NCBI RefSeq assembly: GCF_001623405.1
Contig: NZ_LUHG01000045.1
Coordinates: 1-64,000 of the forward strand
DNA from: Hydrotalea flava
GTDB lineage: Bacteria; Bacteroidota; Bacteroidia; Chitinophagales; Chitinophagaceae
Direction: 5' to 3'
Length of the DNA: 64,000 nt
In this document: positions 45,801-55,477 of the stretch, piece by piece
How the letters are laid out: each line of letters starts with the position of its first letter
How positions within the stretch are numbered: position 1 is the stretch's first letter
Made by a program: the position numbers and the translations under genes
The notes under the pieces: model-generated
Databases searched by the model: none
What the model was told of the DNA's origin: nothing
Seen by the model: the letters and a program-made list of their open reading frames with translations, nothing else

Positions 45801-45985
45801 AAATTAAATTGGAAAGACTAAGGGTGTACCTCCGTGCACAAAACTTATTTACCATTACCAAATACAAAGGTTGGGATCCGGAAGTTACTGCCGACTTTTT
45901 GGCTAGTAACATTACCCAAGGTGTTGATTTTTACTCTGCTCCACAATTAAAAACCATTGTTTTTGGTGTAAATATTGGATTATAA
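42875..45985 (+). CDS. SusC/RagA-family TonB-linked outer-membrane transporter (locus 3)
   Basis: 1036 residues with an intact signal peptide (MRKKLMLFMSAVLLLMLHVQAQ), a carboxypeptidase-like domain (about 24-105, VTGTITDQQDGKPLSGVTI), the LNEIVVVGYGT TonB-box-like segment, a plug (IKIRGASSVSAGNEPLYVVD, ILKDASSTAIYGASASNGVV) and a barrel ending KTIVFGVNIGL. Followed 38 bp later by its susD partner. No enzyme or regulator lies in the locus, so the substrate cannot be assigned. Confidence 0.92.
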   Translation: MRKKLMLFMSAVLLLMLHVQAQTTVTVTGTITDQQDGKPLSGVTIKAKGTNEATTTNAEGNFKIVVPQSVTTLEISYVGYRDMAVRLTGQPLTIKMAEADKSLNEIVVVGYGTKIKKDVLGAVSTVTAKEIANTPATSFESAMQGRAAGVLVSQQNGKLGQAINIKIRGASSVSAGNEPLYVVDGIPITTDNLSSTTAATNALADLNMNDIESIQILKDASSTAIYGASASNGVVLITTKKGRAGTSRIDFNYYTGTQKPTGKREFLNSKQYVDYFTQAALGAANQDYLAGYYSTLQAAQQDYLNFVNSRFTRYSAGNNDWQTAKVNTNWQDQAFQNAPISEYDLNISGGDAKTKFYVSGQYLDQAGILVHNNYKRYSGRANLEHKVKDWLTAGVNLAFARSMNSRVSNDNAFSTPLQIVALSPITPLIDPRTGLISGALDPNSGAPNTNYPVYYNPLLSVIDGFYNTLVNRTVGTFYATANLTKNLSFHTDFGVDQLNQFEENYYGRLTARNIGVPNGSGFYGTTQVLNLTTNNYFNYKANFKQKHDLDVILGTSYTDRSFDFSSANGEQFPSDAYKKLINAASKTDASSSSTSSTLVSYFSRINYKFNNKYLLSVTGRYDGSSRFGANNRYGLFLGASAGWVLTEEDFLKDVSWLSFLKIKAGYAGNGNDRIPDFAARGLYSGNAPYGGQPGQHPTQIANPDLKWETTYGTDIGIEANLFNNRVSIEIDYYNRDTRDLLLNQEIPGTSGFATQLKNIGRLKNNGIEFTINTTNISNKNFRWTSSLNFGANKNKVINLGGQLLGTDVNKAMEGQPLGVFVAREFAGADPANGDALYIKNTLKADGSRDRSTTNDYNAAQDVVIGSPIPKFIYGFGNTFTFKGVDLDILLQGVYGNNIYNGGGQYMSASGSNGFDNQTVDQLAAWKKPGDKTMVPEARLFYANGTNPSSRYISDGSYLRVKAVTLGYNLPANLIRKIKLERLRVYLRAQNLFTITKYKGWDPEVTADFLASNITQGVDFYSAPQLKTIVFGVNIGL

Positions 45986-46023
45986 TATAATGTAAATTTA
46001 TTTTTAATACGAAATAATTTTTT

Positions 46024-47385
46024 ATGAAACAATATATGTATAAAAGTCTGTTGCTGCTGTTGGTTGTTTATGGAACAGCCTGCAATAAAATGTTGAATAC
46101 GCAGCCTACACAAAGTATTGATCAAACCGCTGCATTAAATACCAGCAGCGATGTGTTGGTAGCTTTAACCGGCGCTTATGCCGATATGGGCGTGGAGAAT
46201 GCTTATGGAGGATTAACTTTTGTTGCCCCCGATTTATTGGGCAATTTTGCTGAATTAAACTGGAGTGGAACCTATCAGGGAATGACTCAAATTTATAATA
46301 AAACCATTCCTATTGACAATAATTTTACGACTCAAAATTGGTTAACCAGCTATAAAGCTATAAACGATGTAAACAATGTATTGAGTGCATTGAAAGTGGT
46401 TACAGCTGATAAAAAAGCATCGGTGGAAGGACAGGCTAAATTTATTCGTGGCGCAATGTATTTTGATTTGGTACGCTTGTTTGCCAAAGCATGGAATGAT
46501 GGTGACCCAACTGTTAATGACGGTGTGCCGCTTGTGTTAACTCCTACCGAAGGAATTACTGATGCCAATAAAGTAAAAAGAAATAAAGTATCTGAAGTAT
46601 ATGCACAGGTTATTAGCGATTTAACTACTGCTGAATCATTATTGCCTGCTACCAACGGGTTCTATGCCAATAAAGCTGCAGCCAGTGCCATGCTGGCCAG
46701 AGTATATTTACAAAAAGGTGATTATACCAACGCAGCTGCCGCCGCCGATAGAGCTATTGCTACTGCCACCGCAAACGGATTTGCGCTAACCTCAACTTAT
46801 GCTGCAGCATTTCCTGCTCCTTATCCTCCGGCAGGTGTTGCCAATACCAGCGAAGATTTGTTTGCCATGCAGGTAACACCTACATCGGGTTATAATACCT
46901 TTAATGAGTACTATTCACCATTAAGCAGGGGTGATATTCAAATTAATCAGGCGCATTTAAATTTATATGAACCAGGCGATGCCCGTTTGGGTTTGTTCTA
47001 TAATTCTGGAGGTTCTATTTATACTTCTAAATTCGATAATTTATATGGCAATGTGCACATAATTCGGTTGGCAGAAATGTATTTAACCAGAGCAGAAGCT
47101 AATTTTAGAATGGGTACACAAGTGGGTGATGCACCGGTAAATGACATTAATAAAATAAGACAAAGAGTGAATTTGTTGCCTTATACTGCAGGTACGTTAA
47201 CACTTGCCGCCATTTTAAAAGAAAGAAAATTAGAATTGGCTTTTGAAGGGTTTACATTACATGACATTAAAAGAACACAGGGTACTGTAGGACCGTTAAA
47301 TTTCGATTCACCTAAATTAGTGTTCCCTATACCCAAAAGGGAAATTATTGTGAATCCGAATTTAACACAAAATGCAGGATACTAG
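46024..47385 (+). CDS. SusD/RagB-family surface lipoprotein (locus 3)
   Basis: 453 residues, on the short side for SusD. Lipobox YGTAC (Cys20) is followed by NKMLNTQPTQSID. N-terminal helical region with SVEGQAKFIRGAMYFDLVRLF, C-terminal signature IIRLAEMYLTRAEANFRMG and ILKERKLELAFEGFTLHDIK, and the usual NLTQNAGY ending. Partner of the preceding susC and the last gene before a terminator. Confidence 0.92.
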   Translation: MKQYMYKSLLLLLVVYGTACNKMLNTQPTQSIDQTAALNTSSDVLVALTGAYADMGVENAYGGLTFVAPDLLGNFAELNWSGTYQGMTQIYNKTIPIDNNFTTQNWLTSYKAINDVNNVLSALKVVTADKKASVEGQAKFIRGAMYFDLVRLFAKAWNDGDPTVNDGVPLVLTPTEGITDANKVKRNKVSEVYAQVISDLTTAESLLPATNGFYANKAAASAMLARVYLQKGDYTNAAAAADRAIATATANGFALTSTYAAAFPAPYPPAGVANTSEDLFAMQVTPTSGYNTFNEYYSPLSRGDIQINQAHLNLYEPGDARLGLFYNSGGSIYTSKFDNLYGNVHIIRLAEMYLTRAEANFRMGTQVGDAPVNDINKIRQRVNLLPYTAGTLTLAAILKERKLELAFEGFTLHDIKRTQGTVGPLNFDSPKLVFPIPKREIIVNPNLTQNAGY

Positions 47386-47418
47386 CGGAGTATCATTGAC
47401 TTCCTTAACATAAAAAAT

Positions 47419-47444
47419 GCCGCCTCTTTGCAGGGCGGCTTTTT
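47419..47444 (+). terminator. Intrinsic terminator after SusCD locus 3
   Basis: GCCGCC and GGCGGC pair around a nine-base loop, preceded by an A-run and followed by TTTTTG. Confidence 0.85.
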
Positions 47445-47472
47445 GTTTTCATAGGTTCTTGATATTTTTTAT

Positions 47473-47808
47473 TTAGTCATCATCTCCTTCGTCTCTATGA
47501 CCCCAACCATGGTTATGACCTTCATGTTCATTCCTTTCTCTATTATAATATACTACTCTCCCCCTGTTATAATAATCATCTCTCCCCCAGTTATCATAAT
47601 AATCATATCTACGTCGTGTAGGTACTACAATAACAGCTCTGGGTGCGCAAACTGGATAAGGATCATCATAAACAACAACTGGCCGTGGAACAGGATAATA
47701 AACCGGTGCGCCAATTCCAAGGTTTACATTCACTCTAACTTGTGCTTGTGTATGTTCGGCTAAGCCTAACGCTACAAATAATCCGGCTGCGATGATTAGC
47801 TTTTTCAT
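47473..47808 (-). CDS. Small secreted Tyr/Arg/Asp-rich protein of unknown function
   Basis: 111 residues with a clear signal peptide (MKKLIIAAGLFVALGLAEHTQAQ). The mature part starts VRVNVNLGIGAPVYYPVPRP, continues with a Tyr- and Arg-rich stretch (RRRYDYYDNWGRDDYY) and ends in a His/Asp/Gly-rich tail (HEGHNHGWGHRDEGDDD) that could bind metal. I do not recognise a named family; proteins of this composition are common in Chitinophagaceae and related groups as I recall. It stands alone, convergent with the locus 3 terminator; about 260 bp upstream hold no gene. Confidence 0.75.
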   Translation of the reverse strand: MKKLIIAAGLFVALGLAEHTQAQVRVNVNLGIGAPVYYPVPRPVVVYDDPYPVCAPRAVIVVPTRRRYDYYDNWGRDDYYNRGRVVYYNRERNEHEGHNHGWGHRDEGDDD

Positions 47809-48065
47809 AAAAAATGGTTTAATGGTTTAAAAATCCGGGATAGGGAAAACTCCTGAAAGGGCAACTTATCCAAACCCGTTCTATTTGATATAATGCCAAT
47901 TGCGTGCCAGAATTTATTTTTTAGGGAAGAAGTATTTCCGGCTTTTATTTTACAGGAAGTAATTGGGTTGCATGAAAAGCAGTATTTACAATACTTTCAA
48001 GCTTAATTGGAAAATATTTTTGAAGATGATTTTATCCATTTGATGCGCAGCTATTAACAAATTAT

Positions 48066-48701
48066 TTATAAAATTGACGTAACCGGACGGTCGGGTTTTG
48101 CGTATTGAAAGCGTTGTATAATATTTCCGCAGCAATAGGTATCTGAACCCAAACAAGCCAATGAACCTGCTTTGTCAATAGAAATCAATCCATCTGCATC
48201 CGGTTCTATTTCTTTTAGAAAAATATCTGTGATTTTACCAATCACCAAAAAAGTATGATTGTGTTGTATGGGCACCACTTCAACTAATTGCAATGCATAT
48301 TGAATAGCACTTTCAGCAACAAATGGAGTGGTTATTCCCGGCATATATTGCATAGTAAGACCGGTAGCGGTAAATTCATTTATATGCGCTTCATATTTTG
48401 CACTGGTTTGGTGTGCCTTGTTTACAAAAGATGCTTTAATATGATTAATGGTATAGACTTGTGTAGATTGTATATTGGCTAAAGTATGTGGCGCAGCACT
48501 GAGTGGGCGATTGATGTAACCAATTAATGCAGGATTAGAGCCTAAGTGTACAATGCTGCTGAAGATTGCAAGATTGGGTTGTCCCGTTTCGCTGATGGTG
48601 CCTATTAAACAGGCAGGTTTAAAACCTGTAATACTCTGTATTAGATTGGATTTGTAAAACCGATCCCAATTGGCAATGGTATTCTGATTAAAATGATGCA
48701 T
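48066..48701 (-). CDS. Flavin reductase-like FMN-binding protein
   Basis: 211 residues from ATG 48701 (the frame runs back to a TTG at 48740). The flavin-reductase-like split-barrel is recognisable: KPACLIGTISETGQPNLAIF near the N-terminus, GSNPALIGYINRP, HTLANIQSTQVYTINH and a C-terminal CLGSDTYC region. Family members reduce flavins with NAD(P)H or use bound FMN in other oxidoreductions; the substrate is not evident. It follows the FG-GAP-like gene in the same orientation. Confidence 0.8.
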   Translation of the reverse strand: MHHFNQNTIANWDRFYKSNLIQSITGFKPACLIGTISETGQPNLAIFSSIVHLGSNPALIGYINRPLSAAPHTLANIQSTQVYTINHIKASFVNKAHQTSAKYEAHINEFTATGLTMQYMPGITTPFVAESAIQYALQLVEVVPIQHNHTFLVIGKITDIFLKEIEPDADGLISIDKAGSLACLGSDTYCCGNIIQRFQYAKPDRPVTSIL

Positions 48702-48736
48702 TGCAATACAACAACGGGATGTTAAATAAGTTGTAA

Positions 48737-49318
48737 TCAATGCTCGGGTGAAACTATTTCGTAGGTATGCATTGGTTTAAAACTCAAACGGTCTCCTTCT
48801 CCTTTTTGTAGCTGGTATTGAATAAACCTTTTTTTACCGGTATAGGAGGCAGTTGAATCATTGGAAGCATACAATGGGAAGTTCCGCATCAACAATCCTT
48901 CCATTAATTGAAAATGATCTTGACCTTTATAGCCATCTCTTAGTTTCGGGTCATTTAAAATGTCGGGAAAGCTAACAACGGATACGGATTTGTTTTCATT
49001 CGATACCAATGCAATAACGTTACCATACATTTCATTCGGGCCGTTATACACATTCATCATTAAATCGGGGAATCCGTCATTATTAAAATCATCAATGGCT
49101 GCCTGCTTCACTACTCCTTTTACAAAAAACTCAGGGTCACGGGCATTGGTGAAACCTACTAATTTGATGCTGGCTAAATTATTATTCGGATTTTTGTTAT
49201 TGCACCGAACTCTGTAACCAATTTTACCAATTAAAACCGTGGTATCAATTTTTGAGGTTTGTGCCAAAATACATACAGGGAAAAAAACTACCATTAATGC
49301 AATGCATCTTTTATTCAT
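48737..49318 (-). CDS. Exported protein of unknown function with FG-GAP-like segment
   Basis: 193 residues from ATG 49318, which gives a signal peptide (MNKRCIALMVVFFPVCILAQ); the frame opens earlier at 49357 but would bury the signal. The mature part carries AAIDDFNNDGFPDLMMNVYN, which resembles the calcium-binding DxNxDGxxD loop of FG-GAP/VCBS repeats, once only. No other family feature is recognised. Confidence 0.65.
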   Translation of the reverse strand: MNKRCIALMVVFFPVCILAQTSKIDTTVLIGKIGYRVRCNNKNPNNNLASIKLVGFTNARDPEFFVKGVVKQAAIDDFNNDGFPDLMMNVYNGPNEMYGNVIALVSNENKSVSVVSFPDILNDPKLRDGYKGQDHFQLMEGLLMRNFPLYASNDSTASYTGKKRFIQYQLQKGEGDRLSFKPMHTYEIVSPEH

Positions 49319-49427
49319 GGTTTCTGATTTAAATTGTATTAAACATTCTACTTCCATTTCTTCAAAAATGTCAGGAACAGTAAAGATGAATTTTTTTGTT
49401 TTGTTGAACGATTAAAATCAGTACAAA

Positions 49428-52400
49428 TTACATATTTCTTCTGTATTGGCCACCCGCCTGATACAGTGCATGTGTTATCTGGCCTAAACTACAGTAAGGA
49501 ACTACTTCCATAATGGCCGTAAACAAATTTCCATTTTGTTTGGCAGTTTGCTGCAAATAAGCCAGTTTTTCATTGGCTACCCCGGCATTTCTCTGGTGAA
49601 AAGCCTGCAAATTTTGAATTTGTTGTTCCTTCTCTTCTGTTGTTGAACGAATCACTTCACCGGGAATTACAGTTGGACTGCCTTTTTTATTCAGAAATGT
49701 ATTTACGCCTATAATGGGTAAGTTTCCATTGTGTTTTAAGGTTTCATAATGCAAACTTTCTTCCTGAATTTTATTGCGCTGGTACATTCTTTCCATTGCA
49801 CCCAAAACGCCACCCCGTTCATTAATTCGGTCAAATTCTGCCAATACGGCTTCTTCCACTATATTGGTTAATGTTTCTATTGCAAAACTACCTTGTATAA
49901 AATTTTCAATTTGCGCTGTTCCCAATTCTCGGTTAATAATGAGTTGAATAGCCATGGCTCTGCGTACACTTTCTTCTGTAGGTGTAGTAATGGCTTCATC
50001 ATAGGCGTTGGTATGCAGCGAATTACAATTGTCGTAAATAGCATACAATGCCTGTAAGGTGGTTCTGATATCATTAAAATCAATTTCCTGTGCGTGTAAA
50101 CTTCTTCCCGATGTTTGAATATGGTATTTCAGTTTTTGGGAACGTTCGTTGGCATTGTATTTAAATTTCATGGCTTTGGCCCAAATTCTGCGGGCTACCC
50201 TGCCAATAACACTGTATTCGGGGTCCATTCCATTGCTGAAAAAGAATGACAGATTGGGAGCAAAATCATCAATATGCATGCCTCTGCTTAAATAGTATTC
50301 TACATAGGTAAATCCATTGGCAAGGGTAAATGCCAATTGAGTAATGGGATTGGCGCCGGCTTCTGCAATATGATAACCACTAATGCTTACACTGTAAAAA
50401 TTACGTACCTTATTTTCAATAAAATATTCCTGCACATCGCCCATTAGTTTTAGTGCAAATTCAGTTGAAAAGATGCAGGTGTTTTGTGCCTGATCTTCTT
50501 TCAAAATATCTGCTTGTACTGTACCCCTTACCTGTGCCAATGCATTGGCTTTTATGGATGCATAAATTTCAGGTGGTAATACTTCACTACCCTGTAAACC
50601 AAGTAACCGCAGGCCAAGTCCATTATGTCCTTCGGGTAAACGTTCCGGTGCCATGGGATTATAGTAAACAGGGCGCTGCAATTTGTTATATTTTTTTGTG
50701 GCATATGCTTCTACTTTAGGCCATAAACCGTGTTGTTCAATATATTTTTCGCATTGCTGATCAATCGCAGCACACATAAAAAAAGCCAGTAAAATGGGTG
50801 CAGGACCATTAATCGTCATGCTTACAGAAGTTTTTGGATCACATAAATCAAAACCACTGTATAATTTTTTAGCATCATCAACAGTGGCAATACTAACTCC
50901 GCTATTGCCAATTTTACCATATATATCCGGCCTTAAGGCAGGGTCTTCGCCGTATAAGGTAACACTATCAAATGCGGTTGATAAACGGATAGCGGGTTGC
51001 CCTAACGATACATAATGAAATCTTTTATTGGTTCGTTCCGGTCCGCCTTCACCGGCAAACATTCTGGTTGGGTCTTCCCCTGTTCTTTTCAATTCAAATA
51101 CACCTGCAGTATAAGGAAATCGCCCCGGCAAATTTTCTTGTAATTGCCAGTGCAACACATCACCCCAGTCTTTGTATTGTGGCAATATAATTTTAGGTAT
51201 TGCAGTTCCGCTTAATGAGGTAACGGTTAGGGGCTGCTGTATTTCTTTTCCCCGAACTTCATAACTTAAAAATTCTGACTGGTATTGTTTTTTGATTGAA
51301 GGCCATTCATCAATGCGTTGTTTACAGTCAGGGTCTAATTGTTGTAAAGTTTGGGTTACAGCATTTTGCAGGTCTGTATTTTCTTTCAACCATTTGTTTT
51401 CTAAAACACCCTGTAGCTGATATAGTTTTGATGCAATATTGGATTGTTGTATGACCCATGCATCATATTCTCTGATGCGTTCAACAATTTCTGACAGGTA
51501 GCGTATTTTTTTGGGTGGAATAATAGAGGGTTTATTGCTATGCAAATGCAGTTCTGTAGCCGGTAGATGTTCAATGGGCCAATGTATATTTAATTTTTCT
51601 GCTGTTTTTTGCATCAGTAAATTAAAAAGTGTGTTCATGCCCGGATCGTTAAACTGCGCAGCAATGGTGCCCACAATGGGTAATTCAGCTACACTTGCCT
51701 GAAACAATTGGTGGTTGCGTTTGTATTGTTTTTGTACATCGTGCAGCGCATCTAATGCGCCTGCTTTATCAAATTTGTTGATACAGATCAGATCCGCAAA
51801 GTCCAGCATGTTTATTTTCTCTAATTGAGAGGCTGCTCCATATTCGGGCGTCATTACATATAAACTGACATCACTGCAATGTAAAATAGAAGCATCACTT
51901 TGGCCAACACCTGCGCTTTCCACAATAATACAATCAAAGCCGGCAGCTTTGCAAATGTTAATGGCATCCTGTGCATGCGCACTGATGGCTGCATTGTCTT
52001 CTCTGGTTGCTAAACTGCGCATATAGGTTCTTGCTCCAGCTATGGCATTCATTCTGATACGATCGCCCAATAATGCACCACCGGTTTTTTTCTTGGATGG
52101 ATCAATACTGATTACTGCGATGGTTTTTTGTGGATATTGAAGCAGGTAACGCCTAACCAGCTCATCGGTTACCGAACTTTTGCCTGCACCGCCTGTGCCT
52201 GTTATTCCGATAACGGGAATAATGGCAGGAGCAGTATTGGTTTGTTGTAAATAATCTGTAATTGCTGTGTATGGTTGCTTGTTTTCTGCCATTGTTATGG
52301 CTCGTGCTATGGCTATAACATCTTTTTGCTCTCCCAGTGCAAAATGGTGCGGTTTCTTATCAATTTGTTTTAATTGGGGAGATATAACGGTACTGCACTG

Positions 52401-52811
52401 TTGCAGCACATCTTCAATCATGCCATCCAAACCCATGTGCCTGCCATCATCAGGTGAGTATATTCTGGTGATTCCATATTGATGTAAAATTTCAATTTCC
52501 TCCGGCAATATGGTACCGCCGCCACCGCCGAATATCTTAATATGTCCGCAACCATTTTCATCCAATAGATCTTTCATGTATTTAAAAAACTCTACATGCC
52601 CACCCTGGTAGGATGTGATGGCGATTCCCTGAACATCTTCCTCAATAGCCGCTTCTACAATTTCCTGAACACTGCGGTTGTGGCCGAGGTGAATAATTTC
52701 GGCCCCTTTACTTTGTAAAATGCGTCGCATAATATTAATCGCTGCATCGTGTCCGTCAAATAAACTGGCAGCAGTAATCAATCTAATCTTTGAATGGTTC
52801 TTTTGTTCCAT
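49428..52811 (-). CDS. icmF: Fused acyl-CoA mutase IcmF (isobutyryl-CoA mutase with G-protein chaperone)
   Basis: Adenosylcobalamin-dependent rearrangement of isobutyryl-CoA and n-butyryl-CoA (or a related acyl-CoA). 1127 residues in the IcmF order: N-terminal B12-binding domain (about 8-145) with axial ligand His21 in SLFDGHDAA and GGGGGT near 95-100; MeaB-like GTPase chaperone (about 195-420) with Walker [10 protein letters not shown] (205-213); then the TIM-barrel substrate domain (about 555-1127; [25 protein letters not shown]). This fused layout distinguishes it from the two-subunit methylmalonyl-CoA mutase. Exact substrate (isobutyryl, isovaleryl/pivalyl) is not certain. Divergent from the galactose genes. 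Confidence 0.92.
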   Translation of the reverse strand: MEQKNHSKIRLITAASLFDGHDAAINIMRRILQSKGAEIIHLGHNRSVQEIVEAAIEEDVQGIAITSYQGGHVEFFKYMKDLLDENGCGHIKIFGGGGGTILPEEIEILHQYGITRIYSPDDGRHMGLDGMIEDVLQQCSTVISPQLKQIDKKPHHFALGEQKDVIAIARAITMAENKQPYTAITDYLQQTNTAPAIIPVIGITGTGGAGKSSVTDELVRRYLLQYPQKTIAVISIDPSKKKTGGALLGDRIRMNAIAGARTYMRSLATREDNAAISAHAQDAINICKAAGFDCIIVESAGVGQSDASILHCSDVSLYVMTPEYGAASQLEKINMLDFADLICINKFDKAGALDALHDVQKQYKRNHQLFQASVAELPIVGTIAAQFNDPGMNTLFNLLMQKTAEKLNIHWPIEHLPATELHLHSNKPSIIPPKKIRYLSEIVERIREYDAWVIQQSNIASKLYQLQGVLENKWLKENTDLQNAVTQTLQQLDPDCKQRIDEWPSIKKQYQSEFLSYEVRGKEIQQPLTVTSLSGTAIPKIILPQYKDWGDVLHWQLQENLPGRFPYTAGVFELKRTGEDPTRMFAGEGGPERTNKRFHYVSLGQPAIRLSTAFDSVTLYGEDPALRPDIYGKIGNSGVSIATVDDAKKLYSGFDLCDPKTSVSMTINGPAPILLAFFMCAAIDQQCEKYIEQHGLWPKVEAYATKKYNKLQRPVYYNPMAPERLPEGHNGLGLRLLGLQGSEVLPPEIYASIKANALAQVRGTVQADILKEDQAQNTCIFSTEFALKLMGDVQEYFIENKVRNFYSVSISGYHIAEAGANPITQLAFTLANGFTYVEYYLSRGMHIDDFAPNLSFFFSNGMDPEYSVIGRVARRIWAKAMKFKYNANERSQKLKYHIQTSGRSLHAQEIDFNDIRTTLQALYAIYDNCNSLHTNAYDEAITTPTEESVRRAMAIQLIINRELGTAQIENFIQGSFAIETLTNIVEEAVLAEFDRINERGGVLGAMERMYQRNKIQEESLHYETLKHNGNLPIIGVNTFLNKKGSPTVIPGEVIRSTTEEKEQQIQNLQAFHQRNAGVANEKLAYLQQTAKQNGNLFTAIMEVVPYCSLGQITHALYQAGGQYRRNM

Positions 52812-52866
52812 AGCTCATGCACTCTAATGACCAACAAAATTAGGGTATTGATGTTAACGGTTGTTA

Positions 52867-52903
52867 GTTTTTGTGGATACACAGATTTTATTTTTACATT
52901 GTG
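52867..52903 (+). promoter_or_regulatory. Candidate promoter of the galactose genes
   Basis: TTTG (52870-52873) is followed after 21 bases by TACATTGTG (52895-52903), an imperfect match to the Bacteroidetes TTTG/TAnnTTTG arrangement. It lies about 17 bases upstream of the mutarotase ATG. Confidence 0.3.
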
Positions 52904-52919
52904 CCTCAAAAATTAAGGT

Positions 52920-53864
52920 ATGCGATTCAGCAGCTCAGTCATTACAAAAACGCCATTTGAAGTAATACAGTTAAAAGATGAATTAAATGAAACGGTGGTT
53001 GAAATTTATAGCATGGGTGCATTAATGAATGGATTCTATGTATTTGCAAACGGGCATTTACACAATGTGATAGATGGATTTGCTACACCCGAAGCTGCTT
53101 TAAAAGAAATAACCTATGGCTTTAAGAGCGCAAAACTGGCGCCCTTTGTATGCCGAATGGCAAACGGACAATTTACAATAGATGGTCATCCATATACCAT
53201 CGGGAAATTTTATTTAGGCGATCATGCCATTCATGGTTTAGTGTACGATGCTTTATTTGATGTGATGAACATACATGCCGATGAACATGCCTGCTCCGTT
53301 GGGCTGCGCTACCGCTATGCCGGTTCCGACAAAGGTTATCCCTTCCCATTTGAATTATTGGTGAATTGGAAATTAGAAACCAACAATAAAGTTACCGTAA
53401 CAACCACTGTACTGCATCACCATGCATCTGCTATTCCTTATAGTGATGGCTGGCATCCTTATTTTACTTTGGGTACCAGTGTAGATGATTGTACACTTCA
53501 ATTTACCGGTAACCGGCAGGTTGAATTTGATGAACGCTTGTTGCCTACCGGCGTAACCATTGATGACCATCGGTTTGTTAAGGGAACGAATTTGAAAGGC
53601 ATTGATTTAGACAATTGCTTTCTCCTCAATGCATCTGAACCTCCACGTTGCCTGCTCAAAAATAATTTAATGGAACTGTATATTCAACCCGATACAGCAT
53701 ATCCTTATTTGCAGGTATATATTCCACCACATAGAAACAGCATTGCCATTGAAAATTTAAGCAGTGCTCCCGATGCGTTTAATAATGAGATGGGGCTATT
53801 GTGGTTAAAACCCAATCAACATCACATTTTTAGTACTTCATATACAGTAAAATCGCTTGCATAA
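52920..53864 (+). CDS. Aldose 1-epimerase (galactose mutarotase) family protein
   Basis: Interconverts alpha and beta anomers of galactose or related hexoses. 314 residues with the mutarotase beta-sandwich pattern: HAIHGLVYDALFDV (substrate-binding histidine region), SDGWHPYFTLG, and a late DTAYPYLQVYIPP...IAIENLS segment. No signal peptide. Its stop codon overlaps the galactokinase start by one base (TAATG), so the two form a tight galactose operon. Confidence 0.85.
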   Translation: MRFSSSVITKTPFEVIQLKDELNETVVEIYSMGALMNGFYVFANGHLHNVIDGFATPEAALKEITYGFKSAKLAPFVCRMANGQFTIDGHPYTIGKFYLGDHAIHGLVYDALFDVMNIHADEHACSVGLRYRYAGSDKGYPFPFELLVNWKLETNNKVTVTTTVLHHHASAIPYSDGWHPYFTLGTSVDDCTLQFTGNRQVEFDERLLPTGVTIDDHRFVKGTNLKGIDLDNCFLLNASEPPRCLLKNNLMELYIQPDTAYPYLQVYIPPHRNSIAIENLSSAPDAFNNEMGLLWLKPNQHHIFSTSYTVKSLA

Positions 53865-55042
53865 TGGATAAAGATCAGGAACGCATTGTCAGCATCTTTA
53901 AAAATACATTTAAACATACTCCTGCTTTGTTTTTTTCTCCCGGCAGAATGAATTTAATAGGAGAGCATATTGATTATAATGATGGATTTGTTTTGCCGGC
54001 TGCAATTGATAAAGGTATCTGGATAGCTATTTCAAAAAACAATACCCACACCATTCGTTGTATTGCGGCCGATATTCAGGAAGAACTTTTTGTAACTACA
54101 GATGCTATTCAAAAGCAGGACGGATGGAAAAATTACATATTGGGTGTATTGCATGTATTGCAACAGGAAAATTTTTCAGTTGAGGGGTTTGATTGTGTGT
54201 TTGGCGGTAATTTGCCGCCGGGTGCAGGCCTTTCTTCTTCGGCTGCCATAGAAGCAGGATTGTTATTTGCATTGAATGAATTATGCAACTACCGCCTTTC
54301 TACCCTGCAGTTGGCTTTGCTGGCACAAAAAGCAGAACATAGTTATCCGGGTGTGCAATGTGGTATCATGGATATGTTTGCGAATTTGTTTGGAAAAGAA
54401 GCCAATGCCATATTATTGGATTGTGTTTCCCTTCAATATAAATGGGTACCTTTTGTTTTGAAAGAACATACTATTGTATTAATTAATTCAAATATACATC
54501 ATAGTCTTGCTTCCGGCGAATACAACAAGCGAAGAGAGGAGTGTAAAGCGGGTTTAAGTATATTGTCTTCTTTGCATAAAGACTATCATTCTTTCCGAAA
54601 TATTTTACCTGAAATAGTTGAAGCCAACAAATCTGTTTTACCTGAAGTAATTTTTAAACGTTGTTTATTTGTTACACAGGAAATACAAAGGGTACGGCAG
54701 GCAGTAGAAAAATTGGAACAACAAAATTTAAAAGCTTTTGGACAATTATTGTATCAAACCCATGAAGGGTTAAGCCATTTATATGAAGTTAGCTGTGCTG
54801 AAACCGATTTTTTAGTTGCGGCTACACGGAATTATCCGGAAGTGATTGGGGCCCGGTTAATGGGTGGCGGATTTGGAGGTTCTGTTCTTTGTATGATGCA
54901 GGACGGAGCGGCAGAAGCAATAACCCGGGCAATTTTAGCCGCCTATCAACAGCAATTTAACATCAAAGCAGAGGCCTATTTTGTAAAACCGGCTCCGGGT
55001 ACGCACCAACAGGTTACAGATGCTGCAATGCAATCATGCTGA
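53864..55042 (+). CDS. galK: Galactokinase
   Basis: Phosphorylates galactose at C1. 392 residues with the galactokinase signature GRMNLIGEHIDYNDGFVLPA near the N-terminus, the GHMP ATP-binding motif GAGLSSSAAIEAG, and the C-terminal GARLMGGGFGGSVLCM. No galT or galE is seen in the window. The last 29 bases overlap the convergent ridA-like gene. Confidence 0.94.
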   Translation: MDKDQERIVSIFKNTFKHTPALFFSPGRMNLIGEHIDYNDGFVLPAAIDKGIWIAISKNNTHTIRCIAADIQEELFVTTDAIQKQDGWKNYILGVLHVLQQENFSVEGFDCVFGGNLPPGAGLSSSAAIEAGLLFALNELCNYRLSTLQLALLAQKAEHSYPGVQCGIMDMFANLFGKEANAILLDCVSLQYKWVPFVLKEHTIVLINSNIHHSLASGEYNKRREECKAGLSILSSLHKDYHSFRNILPEIVEANKSVLPEVIFKRCLFVTQEIQRVRQAVEKLEQQNLKAFGQLLYQTHEGLSHLYEVSCAETDFLVAATRNYPEVIGARLMGGGFGGSVLCMMQDGAAEAITRAILAAYQQQFNIKAEAYFVKPAPGTHQQVTDAAMQSC

Positions 55043-55397
55043 TTTCAACATGTACATTTTTAGGTAATCCTTTTACAGCAATCGTTTCTCTGGCCGGGTA
55101 ATCGCCGGAAAAATAGCTGCCATATACTTCATTTACGGCCGCAAACAATGCCATATCGCTTAAAAAAATGGTTGTTTTAACAACATGTTCAAAGCTTATT
55201 TTGCTGGCTTCTAAAATGGCTTTTATGTTTTGCATAACCTGATGGGTTTCTGCAACAATATTATCTGTAACCAAATTGCCGGTTTGGGGGTTAATCGCTA
55301 TTTGTCCGCTTAAATAAATAGTTTCTCCGGCTTTAATGGCCTGGTTATAGGGTCCAATGGGTGCCGGTGCTTTATCTGTTTTGATAATTTGCTTCAT
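55014..55397 (-). CDS. ridA: RidA family (reactive intermediate/imine deaminase)
   Basis: 127 residues from the ATG at 55397 (another ATG one codon earlier; the frame is open to 55445). Typical RidA/YjgF sequence: APAPIGPYNQAIKAG, YLSGQI, a central NIKAILEASK block, and YPARETIAVKGLPKNVHVEI with the catalytic arginine of PAR. Hydrolyses enamine/imine products of PLP enzymes. Convergent with galK, overlapping its 3' end. Confidence 0.92.
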   Translation of the reverse strand: MKQIIKTDKAPAPIGPYNQAIKAGETIYLSGQIAINPQTGNLVTDNIVAETHQVMQNIKAILEASKISFEHVVKTTIFLSDMALFAAVNEVYGSYFSGDYPARETIAVKGLPKNVHVEISMIALQHL

Positions 55398-55477
55398 CAT
55401 AAAACTTATTTTACTTTGGCAAGTAACTGTATTTTCTGTTATCAACCAACCTATTTTTGTATTTTAAATAATGGATA

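Noticed and set aside
47497-47763. Plus-strand ORF of 88 codons opposite the small secreted protein
   Set aside because: Composition is dominated by repeated Ile from the antisense of Tyr/Asp codons; the minus-strand frame has a true signal peptide and is preferred.
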